Origin: Pampus argenteus
Lineage: Eukaryota; Chordata; Actinopteri; Scombriformes; Stromateidae
NCBI GenBank assembly: GCA_036937835.1
Contig: CM072875.1
Span: 19,896,501-19,960,500 of the forward strand
Length of the DNA stretch: 64,000 nt
Direction of reading: 5' to 3'
The translations under genes and the position numbers were made by a program. Positions 21,541 through 64,000 of this stretch are shown here, piece after piece. The notes under the pieces were generated by a model. It searched no databases, was not told the DNA's origin, and was given only the letters and a program-made list of their open reading frames with translations. Each line of letters starts with the position of its first letter. Position 1 is the stretch's first letter.

Positions 21541-22589
21541 CAAATAATTTAACTAGTAATAATTACTTTCTACAAGCTGCAGGGAGGAGTAGCTCCTCGT
21601 ATCTATGACAGGACAGTGTTTGGTGTCTATCGAGATGGTTTATTCCCTCTGTGTAATCTTCTAGGTTAGTTAAGACTTTGCAGTATGGACCTCAAAATGT
21701 TTATCCTTTGACTTCCCACCAAAACTGGATATGAAATGGGGAAAAAATAGTAAAATGAAAAAAAAAGCAGCAAATAATATTTGTGGTGTTTACCTAAATT
21801 TTGCATTAATTCTAAATTTAAAAAAACAAAAAACAAAGTGTAGCCACTTTTTTTATTACTGTGTAATAGTTGGTTGAGTTTTAAAGGACAGTTTTGAGGA
21901 TCCATCAGTGGACAAGGTACTGGATCATTCCTGGAGAACTGGGGCACAAATGGCAGGGCTCAGATATGACCGGAGATGGGAAGTTAATGAGATCACAGAT
22001 TTGGATTGACTGCATGATGTAAATGTATGTGTGATTAAATAATTATGAGAAAACACTTTCATCTCTGTCCTTTTTTTTAATTTATTTTTTTTATTTTCTA
22101 TGATCACGTTTGACACTGTTAATCTCATTACGTTACATTCAGGTGGATGAGGCCCCATTTGTGACATCAGTTTTATTATTATTGTTATTTACATGTTACC
22201 TAGCAGCAGGTTGCATTTTCAAACATATTTCCGCCCTGCGTGAAGCCAGTCAATATTTCCACAGCACCTGCCACTAGTGTATCAGACTATTAATGCATCC
22301 AGCAAAAACAGAGCCGAACATATAAACCTACAATCTGAAAACATTGGTGGGTACATATGTTACCATCACCTTAACACCTGAGTCTTTAACTCAGGCTTCC
22401 CACCTGCCAGGAGCCACACCTTTTTACAGCTATTTAGTAGTAGTTTAACACTATAATCGCCAGGTGGCGCTTACTCCCTGTTTGCGCCCTGAACACCTGA
22501 GGGCTCGGACCATAGAGTACAAATTAGACAGGAGCCCTCACTCTGAGCGTATTTTCGCTCATCGCAAACATGGTACTGCTTTTTATGGG
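21541..22589. other. Intergenic between kif5b and arhgap12, no gene seen
   Basis: AT-rich DNA without splice-bounded open frames. Part of it may still be kif5b 3'UTR. Confidence 0.5.
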
Positions 22590-22764
22590 TTAATGAAAAT
22601 TACTTTTTTTACTTAAGTAAAAGTAGAAATACTGTAGTCTAAAAATCATATATATATATATAGTATAATATAAAGTAAAATGGAAATACCTAAGTATAAG
22701 CACCTTAAAATTGTACTTAAGTTCAGTACTTTAGTAAATTGTACTTAGTTACTTTCCACCACGC
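22590..22764. repeat. Dispersed fish element (TACTTAAGTA-type MITE relic)
   Basis: It contains ACTTAAGTAAAAGTAGAAAT at one end, an (AT)n core, and GTACTTAGTTACTTTCCACCAC at the other. I recall this arrangement as a high-copy sequence in teleost genomes; the exact family name was not checked. Confidence 0.6.
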
Positions 22765-22769
22765 CGTAC

Positions 22770-22824
22770 ATTGGTCGCCATGGTAACGCCGGTGTTTACT
22801 CAGTGTATCCCCCGTTGGGGCGGG
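22770..22824 (+). promoter_or_regulatory. arhgap12: arhgap12 promoter: inverted CCAAT, RFX X-box, GC box
   Basis: ATTGG at 22770-22774 overlaps GTCGCCATGGTAAC at 22774-22787, a full match to the RFX X-box pattern GTNRCC-N2-RGYAAC. GGGGCGGG at 22817-22824 is an Sp1-type site. They lie just upstream of the CpG-rich leader; function is inferred. Confidence 0.5.
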
Positions 22825-22839
22825 TCAGATTTTCCGCCC

Positions 22840-23139
22840 AGGAAAAAATGAAGCAGAGTGATGAAACGTCTCAGTAAACGATCTTTGCTTGGAAGGTAGT
22901 TGCCAAAGTTGTCGGAGCAGGCGTGAGTCAACGGGAGCGAGCACCGCGCTGCTGCGGATAACCGGCCAGGACAGACCCGGAGGACGGGAGCGCCGCTATC
23001 ACGAAACCTGACAAGTGAAGAACAACTTTGAAGACGGTGGTCGGTTGACAGGAAAGTTTACGGTGAATTAAACGTGACCCATGACCGCCGGAGTGTGTTT
23101 TTATCGCCTCCGAAGGTCTGTCGGACACCAGCGGAGAAG
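22840..23139 (+). other. arhgap12: arhgap12 non-coding first exon (start approximate)
   Basis: The most CpG-rich stretch of the window ends in a strong donor, GCGGAGAAG|GTACGT, at 23139. This fits a housekeeping-type leader exon spliced to 28504. The transcription start is not known. It contains ATG 23081, discussed as a spliced upstream ORF. Confidence 0.5.
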
Positions 23140-23907
23140 GTACGTTAACGTGCGGATCTTTCAACTGCGGGACACCAGGAATGTGTAGCCACAAAGCTAA
23201 TTAGCTAGCTAACGTTAGCGACAAATTAGCTCCTGTAAACCAAGACACCTCTAGATTACAAAACAAATGGATAATAACAAGTTAAAGATATGTTAAATAT
23301 TATACACCCTTACCAGAAAGTGCACTAAAGTATCCATGTAGTTGTAAAGTTTAGAGGAATAATGTCTGAATATCAGGAATTGAAAGTTAATCCCTTTGGG
23401 AATAAGCTAAATCACATAAAAACAACGACGCTAACGTCAATCAGAGACTCTGCTTCTACTATAAAGTTGCTGTTTTGTTGACTTTTAGCTAATTTCAGGC
23501 ATAAATATGTTTTGTTTTTTTTAAACGGTGAACTTGTAGTATTTAGTATCTGTCAGCAGTGACATGAACCTGTCATGTTTGTTATTGTAACTTTTAAATG
23601 TGACAGTGTCGAGTTATTATTGATTTGTTTATGTTATAATAGATCACTCAGCCTTTTAATCGATTACCGTAGTCCGCAGTTTATTAAGGAAAAGTGGATC
23701 CATCTTATTAAATGTGTTTTAATTTTTTTATTTATGATTGTAAATTGAATATTTTTGGGTTGTGGACTGTTGCTCGAGGCATTTTACACCATAGTGTGAC
23801 ATTTTAGTCCTAACTACTAATTTATTAATAAATAATAATAAAAATAAACATTAATTATATTAACAAAATGTTAATTGTCGGAAAAGTTTGTTGATGCCAT
23901 TTGATTC

Positions 23908-23938
<31 letters not shown>

Positions 23939-25464
23939 TTTCCAGGTTAAGACGTCACCTTGTTACTTAGAAAACTGTAAACAAAACAACTAAACATATA
24001 AGTCAATTCACCAAAAACACGTGTATACATCACATAAGTGTTTGAAGACCATAAATCATAGACTTATTTGACTACACTGACACCAGTTTGCAACTTAAAG
24101 CTGTTGAACTGGTTTATTTACATGTAACTGAAGGTGTTTATGTTTACTGATTATGTCATACTCGGATCACGTGAGTCCCTGCTCCCTCTCCTTATATTGT
24201 GGGCAACCTACCTGCATCAAAGCATGTAGTTTTATTTTTTACGTTTTATATGTGTGGTGTGTTTCTCATTTTTCTCCTCACACTCAGTGAAGATGCAGCT
24301 GGTTGTGGTCTGTTGAAGTGTGACAGATTGTGGTTATTACAGTTGTAGGGGACCTCAGGGAGCTGCGTTTCGAGGAAAGTCGTGGTGAGAGGTGTCTAAC
24401 TGGGACAGCCTGTGCTGGATCCGAGCAGATCTGAGGGGAACGGAGGCCTATATTTGATGTGGCTCTGTGAGAAGGTCACAGTGCACTATTTGGCTGTCTT
24501 AGCTTATTCCTGATGTGACAAATAGCGACATCAATCTGTTTAAAAACCTCTGCTGCCACTCAGATACACTGGAGGTGTGGAAATGACTAGATTTTGTCTT
24601 AGATTTTCTGATATAATATCACAATTGTCTTTTCCTGGTTGTAAAGGCTGTATTACAGTAATTTTCAGAACTTAAACTTTTTTTAGTTGTTCAGTTATTT
24701 GCTTTTAACCACTTAGTCATTATATCCACATCATCTTATTGTGTAGATATTTTGTGAAAGCACCAATAGCTGTCTTTACAATACCGATATCAAGCTTTTC
24801 TCCATAACGCACAGCCCTGCTTGGCTGTTATGTACCAGCAAGCATATGAACTTTTAAAATAACCATCTCTCTAACCTATTTTCCCTTCTCTATAAATACC
24901 TCCATTATAGAAGAGAAATTTTCCCTTCCTGATGAAAGTAATCACTGGCAGTCCAGTCTGAGCTCTGCTAACGAGAGTCATGTGAGACCTGAAGCAGAGT
25001 AGTTTCACTCTGGGTGTCCACGTTTCATGTGCTCACATTGGGGGAGAAAAAAAAAATAACCAGGTGTTACTTTCTGTTTTGATGAGATGGAAGAAAATGG
25101 GAGGGTGTGTATTTTTTTTTTTTAAACATGTGCTGACAACGGCATATCAGTTCAAACAGACCCGTACACGTCTTCTTCTCCCTTCCCATCAGTCCCAGCG
25201 CTTCAGCTAAAGAAAGGCTTTCCTTTATGTCCTGTAGCCATAGACCCACAAGTGTCTGTAAATCTTATTAGCATTACATCAAATTAAGGCGCAGACTGGA
25301 CTCTGAGACGATTTGTGCCATCTATTGATGCGAAAGCTTAATCTAGGCAAGGATAAGTGAAAGAGACAACTGTCCCAAGCTACTTAACCTAAGCTAATGC
25401 GACTCAGTATGAAGAATAAGAGTGATACAGTCTTTGTCTTGTTTGTAGACTTTACTGGAGTATG

Positions 25465-25555
25465 TGGTCTATGATAGTAAACACGTGATCGACATTCGTC
25501 TTAGAGACTGAACAACTAACCTAAAATTGAGAATGAAAATAGTCAGTTGCAGCCT
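25465..25555. repeat. Terminal relic of a GCTGCAACTA-type MITE
   Basis: The end GAATGAAAATAGTCAGTTGC followed by AGCC resembles the 3' terminus of a hAT-like MITE very common in percomorph genomes. Confidence 0.45.
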
Positions 25556-26718
25556 TAACTTTTAAAGGTTTTTATATTCTAGTTTTCCATTTTGAGTGTT
25601 AACCTCAAACAAGGTTTTTAGTTATAGTTTATCATCTGAGGTGACATGATTTTTTTGTTTTGTTTTAATCCACAGCTGTTAGACTGGCCTGTTATTTACC
25701 TTTGGCATTGAACGTTGAACAAGGAGTGAACAAGTGGAAAAAACAACAACAAAAAAAACAAAAAAAACCCCAACCAGGGTGAAACGTTGAGCAAGCAGGA
25801 CAGGAAATTCACTGCAACGGCTACAGTGGCTTGTAAGTCCCGAAATTCCCCAGCCACGGGGGCTAATTTAACAGCCAATAACTCTTGTAGAGCAGAGCTT
25901 TTCTAAAGAATAATGTTTACTAGAGACTTTGCAGGTGTAGAAAGAAAGCCTCACTGTTTGCTCCTAGTTTTGCTCCTTTTTTTTTTCCAGTATTGGAGAA
26001 CTACAGGAAAGATGAGCCTGTGGCAGGACTGACTAAACCAGCTCTGATCCAACCACTGAGCGTATACATCACAGATTGTGTAATGGAGCATTCAGCGTAG
26101 ATAAAATCTCACACCTACTGTGGATGATGCGAGTACTGACTGGTTGAAAAAGCACCATATGGTGAAAAAACAAACTCAAGTCATTTGGATATTTATATTT
26201 GTATTATTATTTTTTCAGTTTTTTAGACCTTTATCATCTCTTTTTTTTGTTTTTGTGTTGTTGTTTTTTTTTTTTTAAAAGTACTCTTATTAGTCAGCTT
26301 TCATGTCCTTTGTTTTCCTGCGCTGGAGTCTTTAGCACGAGGATTAGATAGAAATAGAAGAAACACTGCTGCTTCCTGCCAGGCCAGACGCATGAATTAG
26401 GAGGTCACAGGTTAACGAGGGAAGCTGCCAGTTTTTGTCACGATATGCTCCTCATCCAGTCTAAATGCTCCACTAGTCCGCTGCACTCTGTTGTGTTGTT
26501 AATGTGAGCTGTGAATTGGCATCATTTTGTTTCATTTGGCTAATGGATGTGCTGTTTAGCTGATAGATCTGGTGAGATTTCCCTCAGAGCCTGAACCAAT
26601 GAGGTAATTGATGGTGATATTATCCCTCTGGTTCCTGCATCAGCACTAATCACAGATATTCAGTACGATAACAAATCGCCAAAGGCAAACAGCCTTTTAA
26701 CCCTCACTTGCTTTTCAG

Positions 26719-26895
26719 TAGAGCTGCAACTATTAATTGATTAGTTGATTAAGTCAATTGACAGATCGATCGAATAATCGTTTCTGTCATTTCTCAAGCA
26801 TGAAAAAAGCCAAATATTCTATATTCTCTGGTTTCAGCTTCTCAAAGGATTCGGTGAGGATTCGCTTAATTAATCAATAATGAAAATAATAGTTT
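26719..26895. repeat. GCTGCAACTATTAATTGATTA-type MITE, near full length
   Basis: Starts GAGCTGCAACTATTAATTGA, has TTTCTCAAGCA.GAAAAA..CCAAATATTC and TTTCAGCTTCTCAAA in the middle, and ends AATCAATAATGAAAATAATAG. It is recalled as a high-copy fish element with hAT-like ends. Confidence 0.65.
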
Positions 26896-27319
26896 GTCAC
26901 AGTTCAGTGGCAACTTTTACAGCACAGTATGGGTACTGTGGATACCTTCTATGTCTCTGTACAAACACTGGATATGAATAGGCTGGCAAAATAATTCTCT
27001 AAAAATATGCCCCCCAAATAGATCAGAGCCATTAGCATTTTGTCTGTCCGTCAGCTACAACCCACAGATCTGGCAACGATTTATTTGTTGAGGGTTTAGT
27101 TTGGTGCCCAGTCTGTCTATTAAAGAAGTCCACGTCATGCACCGTGAATATATATAAACAGTCTTGTTGTCCATTACAGTCATTGTTGTAATATCCTGTT
27201 CGAACTGTGCTGTAATATCCTGCCACAGATTCAGACTCAGACATATTTCTATAAATACCTCCATTATAATTTAATTTTGAGTAAATAATGAAAAAAAAAC
27301 CAATCCTACTATTACTGTT

Positions 27320-27440
27320 TGTTTTACGTAACCTTCAAAACGCAGTTTCCAGAAGCTGACCAATCAGAACAGAGCTGATTGGTCACTTTAAAGCGACAGG
27401 AGCTAAAATGGCCTGTTTCAGATAAAGGCTGAACTGCAAT
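27320..27440 (-). repeat. Dispersed repeat copy A, inverted relative to 43850-43925
   Basis: Its reverse complement reads CATTTTAGCTCCTGTCGCTTTAA and CTCTGTTCTGATTGGTC. The same words in the same order occur on the plus strand at about 43862-43922. Confidence 0.6.
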
Positions 27441-28503
27441 GAGATAAATTAGTCATGCAAAGATTTTCCACTACAGCCCCAGAATAAAAATATAATATGT
27501 GCATGTCCCCTTTAAACTTCTTAGAGCATGAAATTTTCTCTTTTCTTCGTCTCCAACCAGCACTAGTAGCAACATAATACCATCTCTTTCTATCAAAATA
27601 TCCCACACAGTGGCACCTCGAGGCAGAATATGACGACTCGTTCTGCACCGTCAGACTCCTGCCCACCGGCAAAACATGTACCATGATTTTAATGAAACGT
27701 TTTCTTAGCTTTGGCTCCTATTTGTTTGGATTATTGTTACTTGAACTCAAGTTTGCCCTCAAAGTTCAACACAGATAAGACGTACCTTTTAAACCGAAGC
27801 TGTTGACTTCTCAGGATTTTTTTATTTTTTTTATTTTTTTGACGCTCAAGTTTATAAAGAGAGACTTCAAAGCTCATGTTGCTCAAGGTGTGCTGGAGCC
27901 TCACCCTGCGTGTGTGTGTGTGTGTATGTGTGTGTTTGTGTGTGCATAGGTGATTTCAGCAGGAAACTATGTGTGTTATTCGACTAATCTTTCTGCTCGG
28001 CAGCAACATGCCTAAGTTGCTGTTTGACTAGCTGTCGGTGGCAGCTAGAGGAACAGAGAAGGAGAAAGTCAGACAGAGAAACAGAGACGGAGATGACCAT
28101 GTGAGTCACATTACTGTCGATCTTCCTTCCTTCCTTCCTTCAGTCTAATCTCACGTCCTGCTCTGAACCTCACAGTGGACTCTGCAAACATCCTTTGAAG
28201 AGGAGCACAGCTGTTCATTTTGTGACGAGTCACCATTCTCATTTATCTGTCCCTTACTTACTGATGTTTTTGTTTTTAAAATATTCTATTATTTTAATTT
28301 AATTCAAAGTCCGTCTTTGCACTGCCAGTCAGATTCAAACTGGGGAAGTTGCGGTTACACGGTAGACATCCGATCTAGGTCACTGTAACGGCTCAGGTTC
28401 AGATTAGATCATTATTTTGAAATATGCTGTTACAATAAAAGACACATTCATTTACATGGACCTGTCATTGATATTTACTTTGAACCTGTTTGTGTTCCCT
28501 CAG

Positions 28504-28576
28504 CTTTGCTCTGGAGGCCATGCTAGTAAACATCATCCTCTTGCGGTGAGCTGCCTGGTGGACATTAAGAGGCATC
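28504..28576 (+). other. arhgap12: arhgap12 5'UTR part of exon 2
   Basis: It follows acceptor TTCCCTCAG and ends at the main ATG. It contains ATG 28520 with a stop at 28547-28549, an upstream ORF ending 27 nt before the main start. Confidence 0.65.
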
Positions 28577-61498
<32,922 letters not shown>

Positions 61499-61600
61499 AC
61501 GGAGACGCCAAAGGATGAGCCGTTGTTTTGTTTGTTGTTTTTTGTTTTTGTTTTGTCTTTCTCTCTCTCTACCAACGCAGAGCTCTTCCTAATACAGCCT

Positions 61601-61630
61601 GGCTCGGCTCGGCTCGGCTCGGCTCGGCTC
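61601..61630. repeat. (GGCTC)n repeat in the arhgap12 3'UTR
   Basis: Six perfect GGCTC units, about 100 nt after the stop codon. Confidence 0.95.
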
Positions 61631-62726
61631 AGGGCAGCTTCTCTTCATCTCAAACCAACTTGTGGTCACTGGCTTCTCCAATCTCACAGCCTCCGGACCA
61701 AAGCCACGCGAAAACGTCTCATGAACCAAAAAAACAAAAACAAAACAAAAAAAAGACATAGTGTAACTAACTAGCGACCAAAAAGTTTAGACTCTTTGCA
61801 CTTTCCAGTATCTCATTTTCTCCTGCAGCTACATTTGTGCCACTTTACTGCAAACGTGACCTGTCCTCCTGTCCCAACACTGGATTCCTAAAAAGAAAAA
61901 AACAAACTGATACACGGGCCAAACAAGCCGCTACTGCTGCACAGACTGAGGCTGAGACCAAAGGAGCTGCAGAATAATGAGCCTCTGTAGCCTCTTACAG
62001 AGGAAGCATCAGTATTGGAGTATATGAGGCTGGCTGCACGCTGTAAATCTCATCACTCCTGTATGAACCACACTGAACCAAACTCCCCCTACCCTCAGCT
62101 TGGCTTTAGACGTTTAGGCACTAAGAGAGAACAAGCTAGAACAAGGAGAAGAAGGGATGATGTGGAGGGATTTTTCTCTTTTTACACTTTCTTTTTATTT
62201 GAAATGTTTTCTCTGAATCTGTTTTCTCCTTTCTGAAAATCCTGAAATACTGGACCAGGGTCCTCTGAACACAAGTTATCATGCTCTTCTCTCTATTACA
62301 GTATATCTGCACGACACCTTCTTTTTTTTGGGCTTTTAGAACAAAACACTTTGCTGCAGTCAGAAGTTGAAAACAAAAGGGTACTCAGCTGTGTCTTTCC
62401 TTGACTCATGGATATGAAATGTTTTAGGCCAAAGCAGCCTTTAAAACATGTCCCCATAGAAACATTTGTACAGTGTTTATGTGTATGCATGTAAATGGGG
62501 AGGTGGATGGATGAATGGATTCAATATATTGTACAAATAATAAATATAAGTACGTATGCCTGGAGTGTTAAAAATATGATACAAGGGAGCAATCACTATT
62601 TTTGTGATCATTGTGTAACAGACAGTTGTGAGGCGGGGCATGTGGAGGTTTACCTGTGAGGCAGGTGACGGGAAGATTGTGAATGTGACTCAGCAGAGTT
62701 AACGTCTGTTGGCTTTGACAAACTGG

Positions 62727-62732
62727 AATAAA
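62727..62732 (+). promoter_or_regulatory. arhgap12: arhgap12 polyadenylation signal AATAAA
   Basis: A canonical hexamer 1.23 kb after the stop, followed within 30 nt by TTCTTTATGTCGTCGTG, a T/GT-rich downstream element. Confidence 0.55.
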
Positions 62733-62755
62733 GAATGAGAGATATTCTTTATGTC

Positions 62756-63769
62756 GTCGTGATTATTTATGCTCCACGTAGCTCAGCACTGGCTGTCAGA
62801 TTTAGACGTTTGAAACAACGGATGTTTTACAGGAAGTGGAAACAAAGATGGTGTCTAGTCAGTCGAATGAAAACTGCTCACCTGACTCATAAAACAAACA
62901 AAAAAAACAAAAAAAAAGCCTATTTGTTAGCTTTTCTTGTTTAATACTGCTATTAAATGCAATTTAGTATTAATTAGCATCAATTATATTTTAAGACAGT
63001 GATAGAGTGTAAACATTGAACACCAGTGTGTGAAGCACAGGCCGAAGTGTAAAAGTATGAAAAACAGTTGAGGTAAACCTTCTCCGTATGTCAAAATGTT
63101 TGACATATTAAGTTAGAAATATAAATTCTAGATACTGAAACATATAAAACTGGAAACGGATGTTGTGCTGTTGATTTTTGTTGTTTTTTTTTCAAGTAAA
63201 TTTTCATATTGTTATTCCACTTCTTGGAGAAATCTCAAATGTCAGGATCTCTCTCTCAACACATATTAAATGATGCAGGAAATCTACCGTAACATGAAAG
63301 ATAAAGTACAAACGGGAGAAACTGAACGTCCCAAATGAAGCCTGTAAACAAGCAGAAAGTGATAAAACGGTGACGGTTTGCTGCTGCAGACACAAGCTGC
63401 ATCAATCCTGAGTCAACTTTACTTATCGTGGGGGTCAAATCATACATACATTTTCAATGAATAAACAATAATTCGGCTGTTTTCATGATGATCTGATACA
63501 ATATTAAGAGCGAGTCATCTCTGAATCTGCAGCTCACAGTCCTGCTGAGAAGCCGGTCACTCTACATGACGACTTCTAATAGAAATGTCAAACAGGAAGG
63601 AAACGAAGGCGGCAGAGGAGGGAAAAATGTTCCCCACAGAGTGACGAAGTAGGAAGATCATCATCTCAGCACGAAGAAGCAGAGAAAAATATCATCTTCA
63701 CATGGATCAGAGATGTTTAAAATGAAGGAACTGAGCTGTTGTGATCCTCTTGTTCTTTCTTCTTTCTCC
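62756..63769. other. Intergenic downstream of arhgap12, nothing recognised
   Basis: AT-rich DNA without splice-bounded open frames; no exon of a further gene could be identified. Confidence 0.55.
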
Positions 63770-63809
63770 TCTCGAACCCGCTTGGTGATGTTTTACTCTA
63801 TAAAATCGC

Positions 63810-63901
63810 ATAATGTACAGAGAGCAGGTCGTTATTGTGAAATAAACCTGACAGACTGAAGCGGTTTATTACACAATAATGACCCCCTTGCTGTACATTA
63901 T
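63810..63901. repeat. Palindromic MITE-like element
   Basis: Arms 63810-63848 and 63863-63901 (39 nt each) are near-complementary with about five mismatches around a 14-nt centre. Outer ends are ATAATGTACAG and CTGTACATTAT; inner ends are AATAAACC and GGTTTATT. I recall this palindrome as high-copy in fish genomes. Confidence 0.75.
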
Positions 63902-64000
63902 CCTGCTTAATACAAGGCTACAAAATATCGATTTAAACATTATTTTATTGATTTAAAGATGATTTTATAGTCTGTTAGATTCTGCAGAAATTAGTCTATG

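Larger units (their letters stand above)
23140..28503 (+). other. arhgap12: arhgap12 intron 1 (5.4 kb)
   Basis: No coding exon was recognised. It holds a 28-nt A run at about 23909-23936, relics of a GCTGCAACTA-type MITE at 25465-25555 and 26719-26895, another dispersed repeat at 27320-27440, and (GT)n at about 27909-27952. Alternative leader exons could be present but cannot be told apart. Confidence 0.6.
61499..62755 (+). other. arhgap12: arhgap12 3'UTR
   Basis: Non-coding DNA from the stop to just past AATAAA at 62727. It contains the (GGCTC)6 run at 61601-61630 and AT-rich stretches. A second AATAAA at 62537-62542 could give a shorter end. Confidence 0.6.

Overview
The window is nuclear DNA from a ray-finned fish, most likely a percomorph/acanthomorph teleost. 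It holds one 5'-coding-complete but 3'-truncated gene and two complete genes. All three have conventional GT-AG introns, apart from one GC-AG. The DNA between and inside the genes is AT-rich. It carries many dinucleotide microsatellites and dispersed sequences of the kinds that litter fish genomes, such as hAT-like MITE relics and the accumulations of TACTTAAGTA-type repeats. No RNA gene, CRISPR array, prokaryotic feature or virus was found.

Layout: (1) 89-4385, minus strand: 13 coding exons of an SLC6 sodium/chloride-dependent transporter of the GABA/betaine/taurine branch. The final exon lies beyond the left edge. (2) 4386-7100: intergenic, with a decayed fragment of a second transporter copy at 4932-5147, a hairpin-forming inverted repeat, old dispersed repeats and two palindromic CRE sites. 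(3) 7343-19197, plus strand: kif5b (kinesin-1 heavy chain), 26 coding exons and 963 codons, then a long 3'UTR. (4) about 22.75-23.14 kb: GC-rich promoter and non-coding first exon of arhgap12. (5) 28577-61498, plus strand: arhgap12 (SH3-WW-WW-PH-RhoGAP), about 840 codons in 17 coding exons, including a 23.4-kb intron 2, then a 3'UTR to about 62.75 kb. (6) 62.75-64 kb: downstream DNA ending in a palindromic MITE-like element.

The order kif5b then arhgap12, both on the same strand, matches the human 10p11.22 neighbourhood. This supports calling the kinesin kif5b rather than kif5a/kif5c, and the GAP arhgap12 rather than arhgap27. Teleosts have duplicate a/b copies of many such genes; which copy this is cannot be decided here. 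The three genes do not form a pathway: one is a plasma-membrane solute transporter, one a microtubule motor for cargo, and one a Rac/Cdc42-type GTPase-activating protein.

The most interesting points are: an Asn in place of the usual Glu/Tyr in the transporter's substrate site; the dead tandem copy with both visible splice sites destroyed; a 27-bp tandem duplication that copies a 5' splice site in the WW region of arhgap12; exons whose 3' splice sites sit directly against (TG)n tracts, one about 125 nt long beside the WW2 exon; a kif5b last intron whose splicing or retention gives proteins of the same length; and a spliced upstream ORF in the arhgap12 leader. I see no previously undescribed multi-gene system. 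The exon structures were derived by hand from splice signals, reading frame and recalled family sequences, without any alignment or expression data.
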